Shown: positions 1 through 9,254, counted from the stretch's first letter. The stretch is DNA of 64,000 bases from Roseiarcus sp037446355 (GCA_037446355.1 JBBIIT010000013.1:1-64000); one strand, 5' to 3'. The notes: generated by a model from the letters alone, not told the origin. Numbers and translations: made by a program.

Positions 1-113
1 TCCATCTGGCTCAGCACCCAGCCGCCGAAAATATCGCCGTTGGCGTTGGTGTCGGCGGGCATGGCGATCAGGCGAACCGTGAGTTCGCCCTGGGGTTGAT
101 CGGTTTCGGACAT
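1..113 (-). CDS. Acyl-CoA thioesterase, YciA-like hotdog family (N-terminal fragment)
   Basis: The gene reads leftward from an ATG at 113 and is cut by the window edge, leaving 37 complete codons. The visible residues contain AMPADTNANGDIFGGW, the characteristic N-terminal block of YciA-type hotdog-fold acyl-CoA thioesterases, which hydrolyse acyl-CoA to free acid and CoA in the cytoplasm. The N of the NANGD stretch and the GG turn are typical of the family. It follows the small secreted-protein gene by 55 bases on the same strand, so it may be the last gene of a secA-prmC transcript. The family call is firm; substrate preference cannot be judged from this fragment. Confidence 0.85.
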   Translation of the reverse strand, partial: MSETDQPQGELTVRLIAMPADTNANGDIFGGWVLSQM

Positions 114-168
114 GGCGGAGCCTTCGCGTCGCGGATTCGTTCGACTTTGGCCGCGCGCGGCCGCGCGA

Positions 169-498
169 TCAAGGGGAGGCCGGGCAGGAGAACGGCAGAA
201 AGGTCGTCGACATGCCCTCGTTGACCACCCGAATCGCCAGCACGTCGACGATTTCGCGCTCCCTCGGCGTTCGCGGGCAGATCTTTTCGGGGCTAAGGCA
301 CCCCGAGCGCACGAAAGCCGCTCCGCCGTCGAGGAATTCGGCGCCGAACCCGGTCTGGCCGAAGCGGCGAAGGGCCTCGTTCCAGTCGCGCGTAAATCGG
401 AAGCACTTTTCCTCGCTCCACGACCGATTCGCCGATTGCGCGGCGCCGGAGCCGCACGCCAGGAGGACGGTCAGCGAAAAGACGAGAAGCGATTTCAT
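169..498 (-). CDS. Small secreted protein of unknown function
   Basis: This encodes 109 residues. It starts with a clear signal peptide (MKSLLVFSLTVLLACGSGAA, hydrophobic residues 3-14), so the product is probably periplasmic or membrane-anchored. The Cys at 15 sits in LLACGS, which is close to a lipobox, so lipidation is possible. The mature part has further Cys residues (in EKCF, SGCLS, KICP and SCP) that could form disulfides. The ATG overlaps the prmC stop by four bases, which indicates translational coupling. I do not recognise the family. The start overlap, signal peptide and operon position make it a likely real gene. Confidence 0.65.
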   Translation of the reverse strand: MKSLLVFSLTVLLACGSGAAQSANRSWSEEKCFRFTRDWNEALRRFGQTGFGAEFLDGGAAFVRSGCLSPEKICPRTPREREIVDVLAIRVVNEGMSTTFLPFSCPASP

Positions 499-1403
499 CG
501 CTGCCGCGCGCCGACAATGACGCGCTCAACGCCCGAAAGGTCATTTTGCGAGGCAGTCGCCCTCAGCCCGGAACGGGCGAGAATCTCTCGCAAGCGCGGA
601 CCCTGGCCTTGGCCAAATTCCAGCGCGAATCTTCCCTCGTCCGGCGCTAGCAGGCGCGCGATCTGAGGCGCCAGCACGCGATAGGCGTCGAGCCCGTCCA
701 CGCCGCCGTCGAGAGCAAGGCGCGGGTCGTGATCGCGCACTTCGCGCTCAAGCCCCGCGATCTCGCTCGTCGCGATATAGGGTGGGTTCGAGACGATAAG
801 ATCGAACGGGCCTTTGAGCCCTTCGCCCCACGCGCCGACGCGGATTTCCACGCGCGCCGCGAGACCGAGCGCTCTCAAGTTGGATTCGGCGATCGCGGCG
901 GCGGCGGGCGAGAGATCGACGCCGACGCCGCGCGCGTTCATAAATTCGGTGAGCAGCGCGCCAAGGATGGCGCCCGCGCCGACGCCAAGATCGAGGATGC
1001 GCAGCGGCTCGCCCCGCCGGGTCGCCATTTCCTTCAGCGTCGCCTCGACGATCGTCTCGGTGTCGGCGCGCGGATCGAGCACGTCGGGCGTGACCTGAAA
1101 CTCGAGACCCCAGAATTCGCGCCGGCCCAGGATGCGCGAGAGCGGCTCGCCGGCAAGTCGCCGCGCCGCGAAGGCCTCGACGCGCGCCGCCGCTTGGCCG
1201 AGAGGCGCCTCGGGCGCGCCGATGAGGTCGATCGCGCGCAAGCCCGCGGCTTTGACGACCAGCAGCGCGGCCTCGCGCTCGGGCGCCTCAAGACCGAGGG
1301 CGCGGATCGCCTTGGCGAGCGCGTCGCGCGCTTCGCCTCGCGTCGTCGCCGGGGTCAGGCGAGCTGTCCGTGGCAGTGTTTGAACTTCTTGCCCGAGCCG
1401 CAT
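495..1403 (-). CDS. prmC: Peptide chain release factor N5-glutamine methyltransferase PrmC (HemK)
   Basis: PrmC methylates the glutamine of the GGQ motif in release factors RF1 and RF2, improving peptide release. The 302-residue protein has the helical N-terminal substrate domain, a GRREFWGLEF block near residues 94-102, a SAM-binding loop DLGVGAGAI near 138-146, and the diagnostic NPPY tetrad at about 206-209 preceded by DLIVS. The chosen ATG at 1403 lies inside the 3' end of secA (49-base overlap); no later ATG precedes the conserved N-terminal region. A longer frame exists upstream but only reads antisense-like sequence inside secA. Its stop overlaps the next gene by four bases. Confidence 0.93.
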   Translation of the reverse strand: MRLGQEVQTLPRTARLTPATTRGEARDALAKAIRALGLEAPEREAALLVVKAAGLRAIDLIGAPEAPLGQAAARVEAFAARRLAGEPLSRILGRREFWGLEFQVTPDVLDPRADTETIVEATLKEMATRRGEPLRILDLGVGAGAILGALLTEFMNARGVGVDLSPAAAAIAESNLRALGLAARVEIRVGAWGEGLKGPFDLIVSNPPYIATSEIAGLEREVRDHDPRLALDGGVDGLDAYRVLAPQIARLLAPDEGRFALEFGQGQGPRLREILARSGLRATASQNDLSGVERVIVGARQR

Positions 1404-4162
1404 GGGCAAGCCTCGTTGCGGCCGATCTTGCCCCAGGTCGAGGGGTCGTTGGGGTCGCGCTCGGCGACAGCGGCCGCGACCGGCGCGGCGATGACGCTGA
1501 CCTCGGACGCCGCGAAGCCGCCAAGATCGATCGGCTCGGAGAATTCCTGGAATGGATTGGGATCGGCGTGCTCGAATTGCATTGGCGGCGTCTGCGGCTC
1601 GGGCGCCTCGAAGCGCACCTCTATGCGCATCATCTGCGCGATCACGCCCTCGTGCCATTGCGCGATGAGCTGGCGAAAGAGATCGAACGCCTCGGATTTA
1701 TATTCGTTGAGCGGGTCGCGCTGCGCCATGCCGCGCCAGCCGATGACCTGACGCAGATGATCGAGCGTGACCAGATGGTCGCGCCACAGATGGTCGAGCG
1801 TTTGCAGGATCACCTGCTTCTCGACATAGCGCATCGCCTCGGGCGAATTGCGCGTCACGCGATCGGTGTAAGCCGCTTCCGCCGCCTTGTGCAGGCGCTC
1901 GGCCATTTCCTCGTCGGCGATGCCCTCTTCCTTGGCCCAGGCCTCGACGGGAACGTCGAGGTTGAGCTTGGCCTGCACCTCGGCCTTGAGGCCGGCGATG
2001 TCCCAGGCTTCGGGATAGGCGTCGGCGGGGATATGTTTGGAGACGATGTCCTCGATCACGCCTTCGCGCATTTCCGCGATGGTCGGCTCCAGCGAGTCCT
2101 GCGCCATCATCTTGCGCCGGTCCTCGAAGATGACCTTGCGCTGATCGTTCATCACGTTGTCGAACTTGAGAATGTTTTTACGAATGTCGAAGTTGCGCGC
2201 CTCGACCTTCTGCTGGGCCTTTTCGAGCGCTTTGTTGATCCAGGGATGGACGATCGCCTCGTCGTCCTTGAGGCCGAGGCGCTTCAGCATCGCATCCATG
2301 CGCTCGGAGCCGAATATGCGCATCAGATCGTCCTGCAACGACAGGAAGAACTTGGATCTGCCGGGGTCGCCCTGACGGCCCGATCGACCGCGCAGCTGGT
2401 TGTCGATGCGGCGGCTCTCGTGGCGCTCGGTGCCGATGATATAGAGTCCGCCCGCATTCAAGGCGCGCTGTTTGAGGTCAGCGACTTCGGCGCGAATTTC
2501 GGCTTCCTTGGCGGCGCGCTCCTCAGGCGAAGCGTCGGGATCGACCTCGATGCGCACGCGCATATCGGCGTTGCCGCCGAGCTGGATGTCGGTGCCGCGG
2601 CCGGCCATGTTGGTGGCGATGGTGATAGCGCCGGGCACGCCGGCTTCGGCGACGATGACCGCCTCCTGCTCGTGGAAGCGCGCATTGAGAATCGCGAAAC
2701 TGCGCGACGGCTTGCCCGCGCGCGCCGCCGCATAAAGCGGCTTCAGCGCGTTGGCGGGATCGTTGAAATCGATCTTGGTGAAGCCGTGCTGCTCGAGGAG
2801 TTCGCCAAGCTGCTCCGATTTCTCGATCGAGGTCGTGCCGACCAGCATTGGTTGCAATGTTTTGGCCGCCTCTTCGATCTCGCGCACCACGGCTTTGAAC
2901 TTCTCGGCGCCGGTGCGATAGACTTCATCATCCTCGTCCGCGCGCGCGATCGGACGGTGGGTGGGAATTTCGACGACGACGAGCTTGTAAATCTCGGCGA
3001 ATTCGTCCGCTTCGGTCAGCGCGGTGCCGGTCATGCCGGCGAGCTTCTTGTAAAGGCGGAAATAATTCTGGAACGTGATCGAGGCGAGCGTGACGTTCTC
3101 GGGCTGAACGTTCACGCCTTCCTTGGCCTCGAGCGCCTGATGCAGGCCTTCGGAATAGCGGCGGCCCGGCATCATGCGGCCGGTGAATTCGTCGACGATG
3201 ACGACTTCGCCGTTGCGCACGATATATTCCTTGTCGCGCTGGAATAGCTTGTGCGCGCGCAGCGCCTGGTTGACGTGATGCACCAGCGTCGCGTTGGCGG
3301 CTTCGTAGAGCGAGCCTTCCTTCATAATGTCGGCGGCGCGCAGCAGCGCCTCGGCGTGTTCGTTGCCCGCTTCGGTGAGATTGACCGTGCGCTGCTTCTC
3401 GTCGAGTTCGAAATCTTCCTTGAAGAGCTGCGGGATCAGCGCGTTGACGCTGACATAGAGGCCGGAGCGGTCTTCGGACGGACCGGAAATGATCAGCGGC
3501 GTCCTCGCCTCGTCAACCAGGATCGAGTCGACTTCGTCGACGATCGCGAACTCATGGCCGCGCTGGACCATCTGCGACATGTCGTATTTCATGTTGTCGC
3601 GCAGATAGTCGAAGCCGAATTCGTTGTTCGTGCCGTAAGTGATGTCGGCGGCGTAGGCGCGGCGGCGCTCCTCGTCGTCGAGGCCATGCACGATCACGCC
3701 GACGCTCATGCCGAGGAAGTCGTAGATCTGGCCCATCCAGCCCGCGTCGCGGCTGGCCAGATAATCGTTGACTGTGACGACATGCACGCCCTTGCCGGCG
3801 AGCGCGTTGAGATAGACGGCCAGCGTCGCCACCAGCGTCTTGCCCTCGCCAGTGCGCATCTCGGCGATGGCGCCCTCGTGCAGCACCAGGCCGCCGATCA
3901 ACTGCACATCAAAATGGCGCTGCTTGAGCGTGCGCTTGGCCGCTTCGCGGACGGCGGCGAAAGCGCGGGCGGCAAGGTCGTCGAGCGTCTTGCCGGCGGC
4001 GAGTTCGGCGCGGAATTCTTCGGTCTTGCCCCGCAGCTGGTCGTCGGAGAGGGCGGCGAATTCCGGCTCGAGCGCGTTGATTTCGGCGATCTTCGGCCGG
4101 TAGCCCTTGAGGCGCCGGTCGTTCGACGAGCCGAACATTTTCTTGAGAACCGAGCCGAACAT
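1355..4162 (-). CDS. secA: Protein translocase subunit SecA
   Basis: SecA is the ATPase motor that pushes preproteins through SecYEG at the inner membrane. The 935-residue product has the usual length. Visible motifs are Walker A RTGEGKT (about 103-109), DEVDS of the DEAD motor near 205-212, GTDIQLGG in the second motor domain, and the C-terminal zinc-binding tail CPCGSGKKFKHCH (919-931) that binds SecB and ribosomes. The start was set at MFGSVLKKMF, the family's normal N-terminus; the open frame continues upstream for 54 codons without family-like sequence. The tail overlaps prmC. Confidence 0.98.
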   Translation of the reverse strand: MFGSVLKKMFGSSNDRRLKGYRPKIAEINALEPEFAALSDDQLRGKTEEFRAELAAGKTLDDLAARAFAAVREAAKRTLKQRHFDVQLIGGLVLHEGAIAEMRTGEGKTLVATLAVYLNALAGKGVHVVTVNDYLASRDAGWMGQIYDFLGMSVGVIVHGLDDEERRRAYAADITYGTNNEFGFDYLRDNMKYDMSQMVQRGHEFAIVDEVDSILVDEARTPLIISGPSEDRSGLYVSVNALIPQLFKEDFELDEKQRTVNLTEAGNEHAEALLRAADIMKEGSLYEAANATLVHHVNQALRAHKLFQRDKEYIVRNGEVVIVDEFTGRMMPGRRYSEGLHQALEAKEGVNVQPENVTLASITFQNYFRLYKKLAGMTGTALTEADEFAEIYKLVVVEIPTHRPIARADEDDEVYRTGAEKFKAVVREIEEAAKTLQPMLVGTTSIEKSEQLGELLEQHGFTKIDFNDPANALKPLYAAARAGKPSRSFAILNARFHEQEAVIVAEAGVPGAITIATNMAGRGTDIQLGGNADMRVRIEVDPDASPEERAAKEAEIRAEVADLKQRALNAGGLYIIGTERHESRRIDNQLRGRSGRQGDPGRSKFFLSLQDDLMRIFGSERMDAMLKRLGLKDDEAIVHPWINKALEKAQQKVEARNFDIRKNILKFDNVMNDQRKVIFEDRRKMMAQDSLEPTIAEMREGVIEDIVSKHIPADAYPEAWDIAGLKAEVQAKLNLDVPVEAWAKEEGIADEEMAERLHKAAEAAYTDRVTRNSPEAMRYVEKQVILQTLDHLWRDHLVTLDHLRQVIGWRGMAQRDPLNEYKSEAFDLFRQLIAQWHEGVIAQMMRIEVRFEAPEPQTPPMQFEHADPNPFQEFSEPIDLGGFAASEVSVIAAPVAAAVAERDPNDPSTWGKIGRNEACPCGSGKKFKHCHGQLA

Positions 4163-4484
4163 ATCCGACCTTTCCGACGCCGCGCGGGATGCTGGCGATT
4201 GCGTCCGCGCGGCGATGGGCCGGCCGACGGGCCCCGCGCCGCCATAAGGGCGCGCGCCAGCGCGCCCGCTCCCGGACGCCGCGAGGAACGGCGCTGAGAT
4301 AGGCGCCGAGGCCCCCCTTGTCAATGAAAACGCCGGTTTTGGCGGCGGGCGCCGCGAGCCTCACGGCCGACCGAATGTCACGAATCGGTTGCAATCGGCA
4401 GGGGCCATTCCTAAACTTAGATTTAAGCGCAGTTTTTGCCGTGGCCTCGGGCTTCGTCGCTCGGGCGAGGGGCGAGGGCCGCAT
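4163..4484. other. Divergent intergenic region between secA and cfa
   Basis: This stretch of 322 bases separates the divergent secA and cfa genes. The secA side (4163-4320) is GC-rich with no convincing open frame or hairpin. The cfa side, from about 4385, turns AT-richer and carries the promoter/CtrA-box candidate listed separately. I see no RNA gene or repeat here. Confidence 0.6.
4389..4426 (+). promoter_or_regulatory. Candidate cfa promoter with overlapping CtrA-box-like site
   Basis: TTGCAA at 4389-4394 and TAAACT at 4412-4417 are spaced by exactly 17 bases, a plausible sigma-70 type -35/-10 pair about 60-70 bases ahead of the cfa ATG. Overlapping the -10 is TAAACTTAGATTTAA (4412-4426), which matches TTAA-N7-TTAA at seven of eight fixed bases. 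The CtrA box consensus is established for Caulobacter and its relatives. Whether CtrA acts here, and as activator or repressor, is inference. Confidence 0.35.
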
Positions 4485-5738
4485 ATGAGCAGCTTGTTCG
4501 CGTATTTTCTCTCCCGGTTGATCCGTCTCGGTCGGCTCGACGTGCAAAGCGCCGACGGCGAAGTGAGGACGTTCGGCGATGGAACGGGACCGGCGCTGGG
4601 CGTACGGTTGCTGGACGCTGCCGCCGAATGGCGCTTGATGCTCGACCCCGCGCTGGCGCTGGGCGAACTCTACATGGACGGGCGGCTGGCGGTCGTCAAA
4701 GGCGATCTCTACGAAGTGTTGACGCTGGGCGCGCGCAATCTGGCGGCAGGCGGCGCGCCGAAATGGGTGGCGCTGACGGACAGGGCGCGCGTCGCGCTCA
4801 GGCGATGGGGCCAGCGCAACGACCGGGTTCGCGCGCGCCAGAACATCGCCGCGCATTACGATCTCGACCATCGGTTCTACGATCTCTTTCTTGACGCCGA
4901 CCGGCAATATTCCTGCGCTTATTTCGAGCGGTCGGGGCAAAGCCTCGAGGAGGCGCAACTCGCGAAGAAGCGGCATATCGCGGCCAAATTGCTGATCGAC
5001 GCAGGCCACCGGACGCTCGACATCGGCTGCGGTTTCGGCGGCATGGGGCTCTATCTCGCCGAAACGGTCGGCGCGCGGGTGACGGGCGTCACTCTATCGA
5101 AGGAACAACTCGACATCGCCTCGCGGCGCGCGGAGGAGGCGGGTCTTGGCGAGCGCGTTGATTTCCAGTTGCGGGACTATCGCGACGTCGAGGGGCCGTT
5201 CGACCGCATCGTCTCGGTCGGCATGTTCGAGCATGTCGGCGTTGCCGCCTTCGATGAATATTTCACCCATGTCCGACGGCTGTTGAAGGACGATGGGACG
5301 ATGCTGCTTCATGCGATCGGACGCAGCGACAAGCCGGGGGCGACGAACCCCTGGATCCAGAAATACATTTTCCCGGGCGGCTACATTCCGGCGTTGTCTG
5401 AGGCCACGAGCGCGATCGAGCGCGCGGGGCTTCTCGTCACCGACATCGAGATATTGCGGCTTCACTACGCCGACACGCTGCGCGCCTGGCGGCAAAGGTT
5501 CGTGTCGCGCCGCGACGAGGCCAAAGCGATCTACGACGAGCGCCTGTGTCGAATGTGGGAATTCTATCTCGCGGGGTCCGAGACGTCGTTCCGCGTCGAC
5601 GGCCACATGGTGTTCCAGATCCAGATCGCCAAACGACAGGACGTCGTTCCGCGCACGCGCGACTACATCGGCAGGCGCGAGGCGCAGTTGCGCCGGCGCG
5701 AAAGCGCGAGCGCGATCCCGTGGCGCAAGACGGGCTGA
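4485..5738 (+). CDS. cfa: Cyclopropane-fatty-acyl-phospholipid synthase family protein
   Basis: This enzyme family transfers a methylene group from SAM to the double bond of unsaturated phospholipid acyl chains, a membrane change typical of stationary phase and acid stress. The 417-residue product has the family's N-terminal lipid-binding region (about 1-110), a RQNIAAHYDLDHRFYDLFLD segment near 120-140, the SAM loop LDIGCGFGGMG around 180, and VSVGMFEHVG near 245. The ATG at 4485 gives the standard MSSLFAYFLSRLI start; an upstream in-frame start adds 32 unlike residues. It is monocistronic and ends convergently, six bases from the radical SAM gene. Confidence 0.92.
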   Translation: MSSLFAYFLSRLIRLGRLDVQSADGEVRTFGDGTGPALGVRLLDAAAEWRLMLDPALALGELYMDGRLAVVKGDLYEVLTLGARNLAAGGAPKWVALTDRARVALRRWGQRNDRVRARQNIAAHYDLDHRFYDLFLDADRQYSCAYFERSGQSLEEAQLAKKRHIAAKLLIDAGHRTLDIGCGFGGMGLYLAETVGARVTGVTLSKEQLDIASRRAEEAGLGERVDFQLRDYRDVEGPFDRIVSVGMFEHVGVAAFDEYFTHVRRLLKDDGTMLLHAIGRSDKPGATNPWIQKYIFPGGYIPALSEATSAIERAGLLVTDIEILRLHYADTLRAWRQRFVSRRDEAKAIYDERLCRMWEFYLAGSETSFRVDGHMVFQIQIAKRQDVVPRTRDYIGRREAQLRRRESASAIPWRKTG

Positions 5739-5744
5739 ACCGAT

Positions 5745-6905
5745 TCAAAATAGCGAGAGTTGGCGCGGCCCGGCGTCGCCTGGCGCGGGGGGCGGCTGAA
5801 AGAGATCGTTGCGCAAGGCGAGCGGTTCCTCGCGATAGCCCAGCCGTCGGGCGGCGATCTCGAAACGCCGGCCGATCATCCAGGCATAGGGGCCGGAGCC
5901 CGCCATTCGGCGGCCCCACTGCGATTCGTAGTCCTTGCCGCCGTGCATGGATTGCACGAGCGAAAGCGTATGCTTGAGTTTGTCGGGAAAATGGACTGCG
6001 AGCCATTCGCGGAAAATCTCGCGCAATTCGAGCGGCAGCCGCAGGGTCACGTAGCCCGCCTCGCGCGCGCCGGCCGCGTGGGCGCGCGTCAGGATCGCCT
6101 CGATCTCGCTATCGTTGACCGCCGGCACGATCGGCGCCGCCAGCACCCCGACGGGCACGCCCGCCGCGGCCAGGCGTTCGATCGCCTCCAGCCGCCGCGC
6201 GGGGGTCGGCGCGCGCGGCTCCATCTTGCGCGCGAGGTCGCGGTCGAGCGTCGTCACGGAAACGAACACCTTCACCAAGCCCTTCTCGGCCATCGGCGCG
6301 AGCAGGTCCAGATCGCGCAACGCCAGATTGGACTTGGTGACGATGCCGACGGGATGGCGCGCGCGCGCGAGCACTTCGAGCACGCCGCGCGTGATGCGAT
6401 ACTGGCGTTCGACTGGCTGGTAGGCGTCGGTGTTGGCGCCGAGCGCGATTACGCGCGGCAGATATTTGGGCGCCGCAAGCTCTTTCTCCAACAGCGCCGC
6501 CGCTCCTTCCTTGGCGAACAGCTTGCTTTCGAAATCGAGACCGGCGGAGAGGCCGAGATAAGCGTGGGTCGGACGCGCAAAGCAATAGACGCAGCCATGT
6601 TCGCAGCCGCGATAGGGGTTGATCGAGCGGTCGAACGAAATGTCGGGCGAGTCGTTTCTGGTGATGATCGCGCGCGGCCGCTCCATCGTAACTTCGGTCT
6701 TTAGCGCGCTCCTTTCGTCGGCGCTCCAGCCGTCGTCGAAATCTTCTCGCGCGATCGGCTCGAAACGCCCCGAGGCGTTCGAGGGCGCGCCGCGTCCGCG
6801 CCTGATTTCGGCTTGCGCGAGCCGGTCGCCGAAGCGGGCGCCAAGCTGGCGGGCGATTTGAAACCGTAACAGATCGTCAACCTGTCGAGAGGAGGCGAGG
6901 GTCAT
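5745..6905 (-). CDS. PA0069-family radical SAM protein
   Basis: The product of 386 residues belongs to the radical SAM proteins often named PA0069 or Rv2578c type, related to spore photoproduct lyase-like enzymes; the reaction is not established. The cluster motif CEHGCVYCF (CxxxCxxC, about residue 100) binds the 4Fe-4S cluster, and the preceding NPYRGCEHGC is diagnostic. Other family segments visible are RPTHAYLG, GANTDAYQP and TKS. An ATG at 6905 was preferred to a TTG at 6932. The gene is divergent from the aldo/keto reductase and convergent with cfa. Confidence 0.88.
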   Translation of the reverse strand: MTLASSRQVDDLLRFQIARQLGARFGDRLAQAEIRRGRGAPSNASGRFEPIAREDFDDGWSADERSALKTEVTMERPRAIITRNDSPDISFDRSINPYRGCEHGCVYCFARPTHAYLGLSAGLDFESKLFAKEGAAALLEKELAAPKYLPRVIALGANTDAYQPVERQYRITRGVLEVLARARHPVGIVTKSNLALRDLDLLAPMAEKGLVKVFVSVTTLDRDLARKMEPRAPTPARRLEAIERLAAAGVPVGVLAAPIVPAVNDSEIEAILTRAHAAGAREAGYVTLRLPLELREIFREWLAVHFPDKLKHTLSLVQSMHGGKDYESQWGRRMAGSGPYAWMIGRRFEIAARRLGYREEPLALRNDLFQPPPAPGDAGPRQLSLF

Positions 6906-7013
6906 GGCGGCCCCAGAACAAAAAGGGAACAATGGAGATAAGCCGAGCCTCGCGTCCCGTCAAGTCCCGACTTCGGCTATAACGCGGCGGCATTTTCAAA
7001 ACGGGAGTTCGCG

Positions 7014-8018
7014 ATGATTATGGCGCGCCGCCGACTGGGAAAAACCGGCCCCGAGATTAGCGAACTCGGGCTCGGCTGCATGGGCATGTCCGACTTCTAT
7101 GGCCCCGCCGACCGCGCCGAAAGTTTGGCGACCATCGACGCCGCGCTCGATTCGGGCGTCACGCTGCTCGACACCGGCGATTTCTACGGCGCTGGGCACA
7201 ACGAAATGCTGATCGCCGAGGCGTTGAAACGGCGCCGGCGCGAGGATTTTGTCATCAGCGTCAAATTCGGGGCGATGCGCGAGGTCAACGGCGCCTTCCT
7301 GGCTAACGATGCGCGGCCCGTGGCGGTCAAAAATTTCGTCGCCTATTCGCTGAAGCGGCTCGGGACCGATTATATCGACATCTATCGCCCGGCGCGGCTC
7401 GATCCGCAGGTTCCGATCGAGGACACCGTCGGCGCCATCGCCGATCTCGTCAAGGCCGGACATGTCCGCCACATCGGCCTTTCCGAGGTCGGCGCGGCGA
7501 CGATCCGCCGCGCGGCGTCGGCGCATCCGATCGCCGATCTGCAAATCGAATATTCGCTGATCGCGCGGGGCGTCGAGGATGAAATTCTGCCGACCTGTCG
7601 CGAACTCGGCATCGGCGTCACTGCCTATGGCGTGCTCGCGCGCGGGCTCATTTCCGGCCACTGGAGCAAGGCGCGCGAAAACGCGCCGGACGCGCGCAAG
7701 AGCGCGCCGCGGTTCGTCGGCGAAAATCTCGATCGCAATCTGGCTCTCGTCGAAGCGTTGCGCGCGGTCGCCGCCGGGCGTGGCGCGAGCGTCGCGGCGA
7801 TCGCGCTCGCGTGGGTTCTCTCGCGCGGCGACGATATCGCGCCCTTGATTGGGGCGCGCACTCGGGTGCAATGGGCCGAATCTTTGGCCGCGGCCTCGCT
7901 CGCGTTGACGCCCACAGACCTCGCCGCCATCGAGATCGCCATCCCCAAAGGCGCGGCGAAAGGCGAACGCTATGCGCCCGCCGTGCTCGCGCGCATGGAT
8001 AGCGAGAGGAAGTCCTAA
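7014..8018 (+). CDS. Aldo/keto reductase family oxidoreductase
   Basis: The product of 334 residues is a TIM-barrel NADPH-dependent reductase-like protein. Landmarks are GLGCMGMSDFYG near the N-terminus, LLDTGDFYGAGHNE with the catalytic Asp and Tyr (about 54-60), and VISVKFGAM with the catalytic Lys (about 83). The strand normally carrying the catalytic His (usually YxQHRxDP) reads YRPARLDP, so the His is replaced by Ala. HIGLSEVG and ITAYGVL-like segments follow. A GGGAG-type ribosome site precedes the ATG. The substrate is unknown; the family is certain. Confidence 0.87.
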   Translation: MIMARRRLGKTGPEISELGLGCMGMSDFYGPADRAESLATIDAALDSGVTLLDTGDFYGAGHNEMLIAEALKRRRREDFVISVKFGAMREVNGAFLANDARPVAVKNFVAYSLKRLGTDYIDIYRPARLDPQVPIEDTVGAIADLVKAGHVRHIGLSEVGAATIRRAASAHPIADLQIEYSLIARGVEDEILPTCRELGIGVTAYGVLARGLISGHWSKARENAPDARKSAPRFVGENLDRNLALVEALRAVAAGRGASVAAIALAWVLSRGDDIAPLIGARTRVQWAESLAAASLALTPTDLAAIEIAIPKGAAKGERYAPAVLARMDSERKS

Positions 8019-8025
8019 GGCCCGA

Positions 8026-8907
8026 TCACTGCGAGAACGTGTTGCAGTCGCTGATCTGGCCGCTCTTGAGGCCGGTCGTCAGCCATTGCTGGCGCAACGC
8101 CGACGAACCGTGCGTGAAGCTGTCGGGAACGGCGTAGCCGCGCGCGGCCTTTTGCAGATTGTCGTCGCCGATCGCCTGCGCGGTCGCCAAGGCCTCCTGA
8201 ATATCGGCGTCGTTGAGCAACTTCCACTTCTGGTTGGCGTTGGCCGCCCAGACGCCGGCCAGGCAATCGGCCTGCAATTCGACGCGCACGGACAGCGCGT
8301 TGGCCTGAGTGCGCGAGACGTTCTGCTTGGCGGCGTCGACCTTGTCGAGAATGCCCAGCAGATCCTGAACGTGATGTCCTATCTCGTGCGCGATCACATA
8401 GGCGTAGGCGAAATCGCCGCCGCCGCCGTATTTGCTCTGCATTTCCTGAAAGAACGAAGTATCGAGATAGACCTTCTTGTCGTTGGGGCAGTAGAACGGC
8501 CCCATCGCCGACTGCGCGCCGCCACAGCCTGAATCCGTCGCCCCATTGTAGAGCACGAGCGTCGCGTCGGTGTATTTCACGCCGGTCTGGGCCGGCAGAA
8601 CCTGCGCCCACACGGCTTCGGTCTCACCCAGCACATGGCGCACGAGGCTGGTCGTGCGGTCGCTGGCGGGCGGCGCGGCGATATTGGCCTGCGGCGCAGT
8701 CATCGCGACGTTCGAGCCGTTGCCGGCGAGAATCTGCGCGCCGCCGAGCAGGATCGACGGGTTGACGCCGGTGAAGTAGCTGATCACGAACACGACGATG
8801 ATGACGCCGATGCCAAGACCGCCGGCGCCGCCGGAGATCGGCACGCCGCCGCTCTGTCCACGACGGTCTTCGATATTTGAAGATTCCGGGGTGTTTTCCC
8901 AATCCAT
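8026..8907 (-). CDS. Neutral zinc metallopeptidase, YpfJ/KPN_02809 family
   Basis: This 293-residue protein has a short hydrophilic N-terminus (MDWENTPESSNIEDRRG), one transmembrane helix (about residues 30-50, GLGIGVIIVVFVISYFTG) and a large zinc-peptidase domain with HEIGHH near 171-176. The N-terminus should be cytoplasmic and the catalytic domain periplasmic. Family segments such as DTSFFQEMQSKYG and ELQADCLAGVWA, which carries the third zinc ligand region, are present. The start at 8907 has GAGGAGA eight bases upstream; a longer start at 8925 lacks one. The natural substrate of the family is unknown. Confidence 0.9.
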   Translation of the reverse strand: MDWENTPESSNIEDRRGQSGGVPISGGAGGLGIGVIIVVFVISYFTGVNPSILLGGAQILAGNGSNVAMTAPQANIAAPPASDRTTSLVRHVLGETEAVWAQVLPAQTGVKYTDATLVLYNGATDSGCGGAQSAMGPFYCPNDKKVYLDTSFFQEMQSKYGGGGDFAYAYVIAHEIGHHVQDLLGILDKVDAAKQNVSRTQANALSVRVELQADCLAGVWAANANQKWKLLNDADIQEALATAQAIGDDNLQKAARGYAVPDSFTHGSSALRQQWLTTGLKSGQISDCNTFSQ

Positions 8908-9254
8908 GGCGGTCTCCTCGGGCAATGCTTTTGTAATCGAATGGACGGCCTTCTAGCAGAGGCGGGATGGCGGGGGTAGGGCCCGCGCGCGCCTCCCATC
9001 GAAGCAAGAATTCGTTGACCCGCCGGGCGCCGCTATGGCGCCGCGGCTCTTCCGCTATTATTCCGTGCCAACGAGACTCGCGGCGCGGCCGCGAAAAAAT
9101 TGGCGCGGGGAATTGCGATGGCTAAAGAGAGTGAGGCGCTAGTGCCTCGGCCCACGTTTCCTGCGTTCGCCTGTGCGGTCGCGCGGGATCGGCGCCGCAA
9201 CTCAAGAGCGCGCTTCGACACAGATTCGGTCTCGATGCGTTCGTATCTGCCTTG
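8908..9254. other. Intergenic region, no supported gene
   Basis: This stretch of 347 bases lies between the divergent metallopeptidase and flavoprotein genes. A short frame (9118-9258, 46 codons from ATG) runs into the flavoprotein start but has no recognisable features. No hairpin with a T tract or clear promoter pair stands out. Confidence 0.5.

Noticed and set aside
1370..3247. Long plus-strand open frame across secA
   Set aside because: It is antisense to a certain gene. High GC keeps the opposite strand open, and the product has no recognisable motifs.
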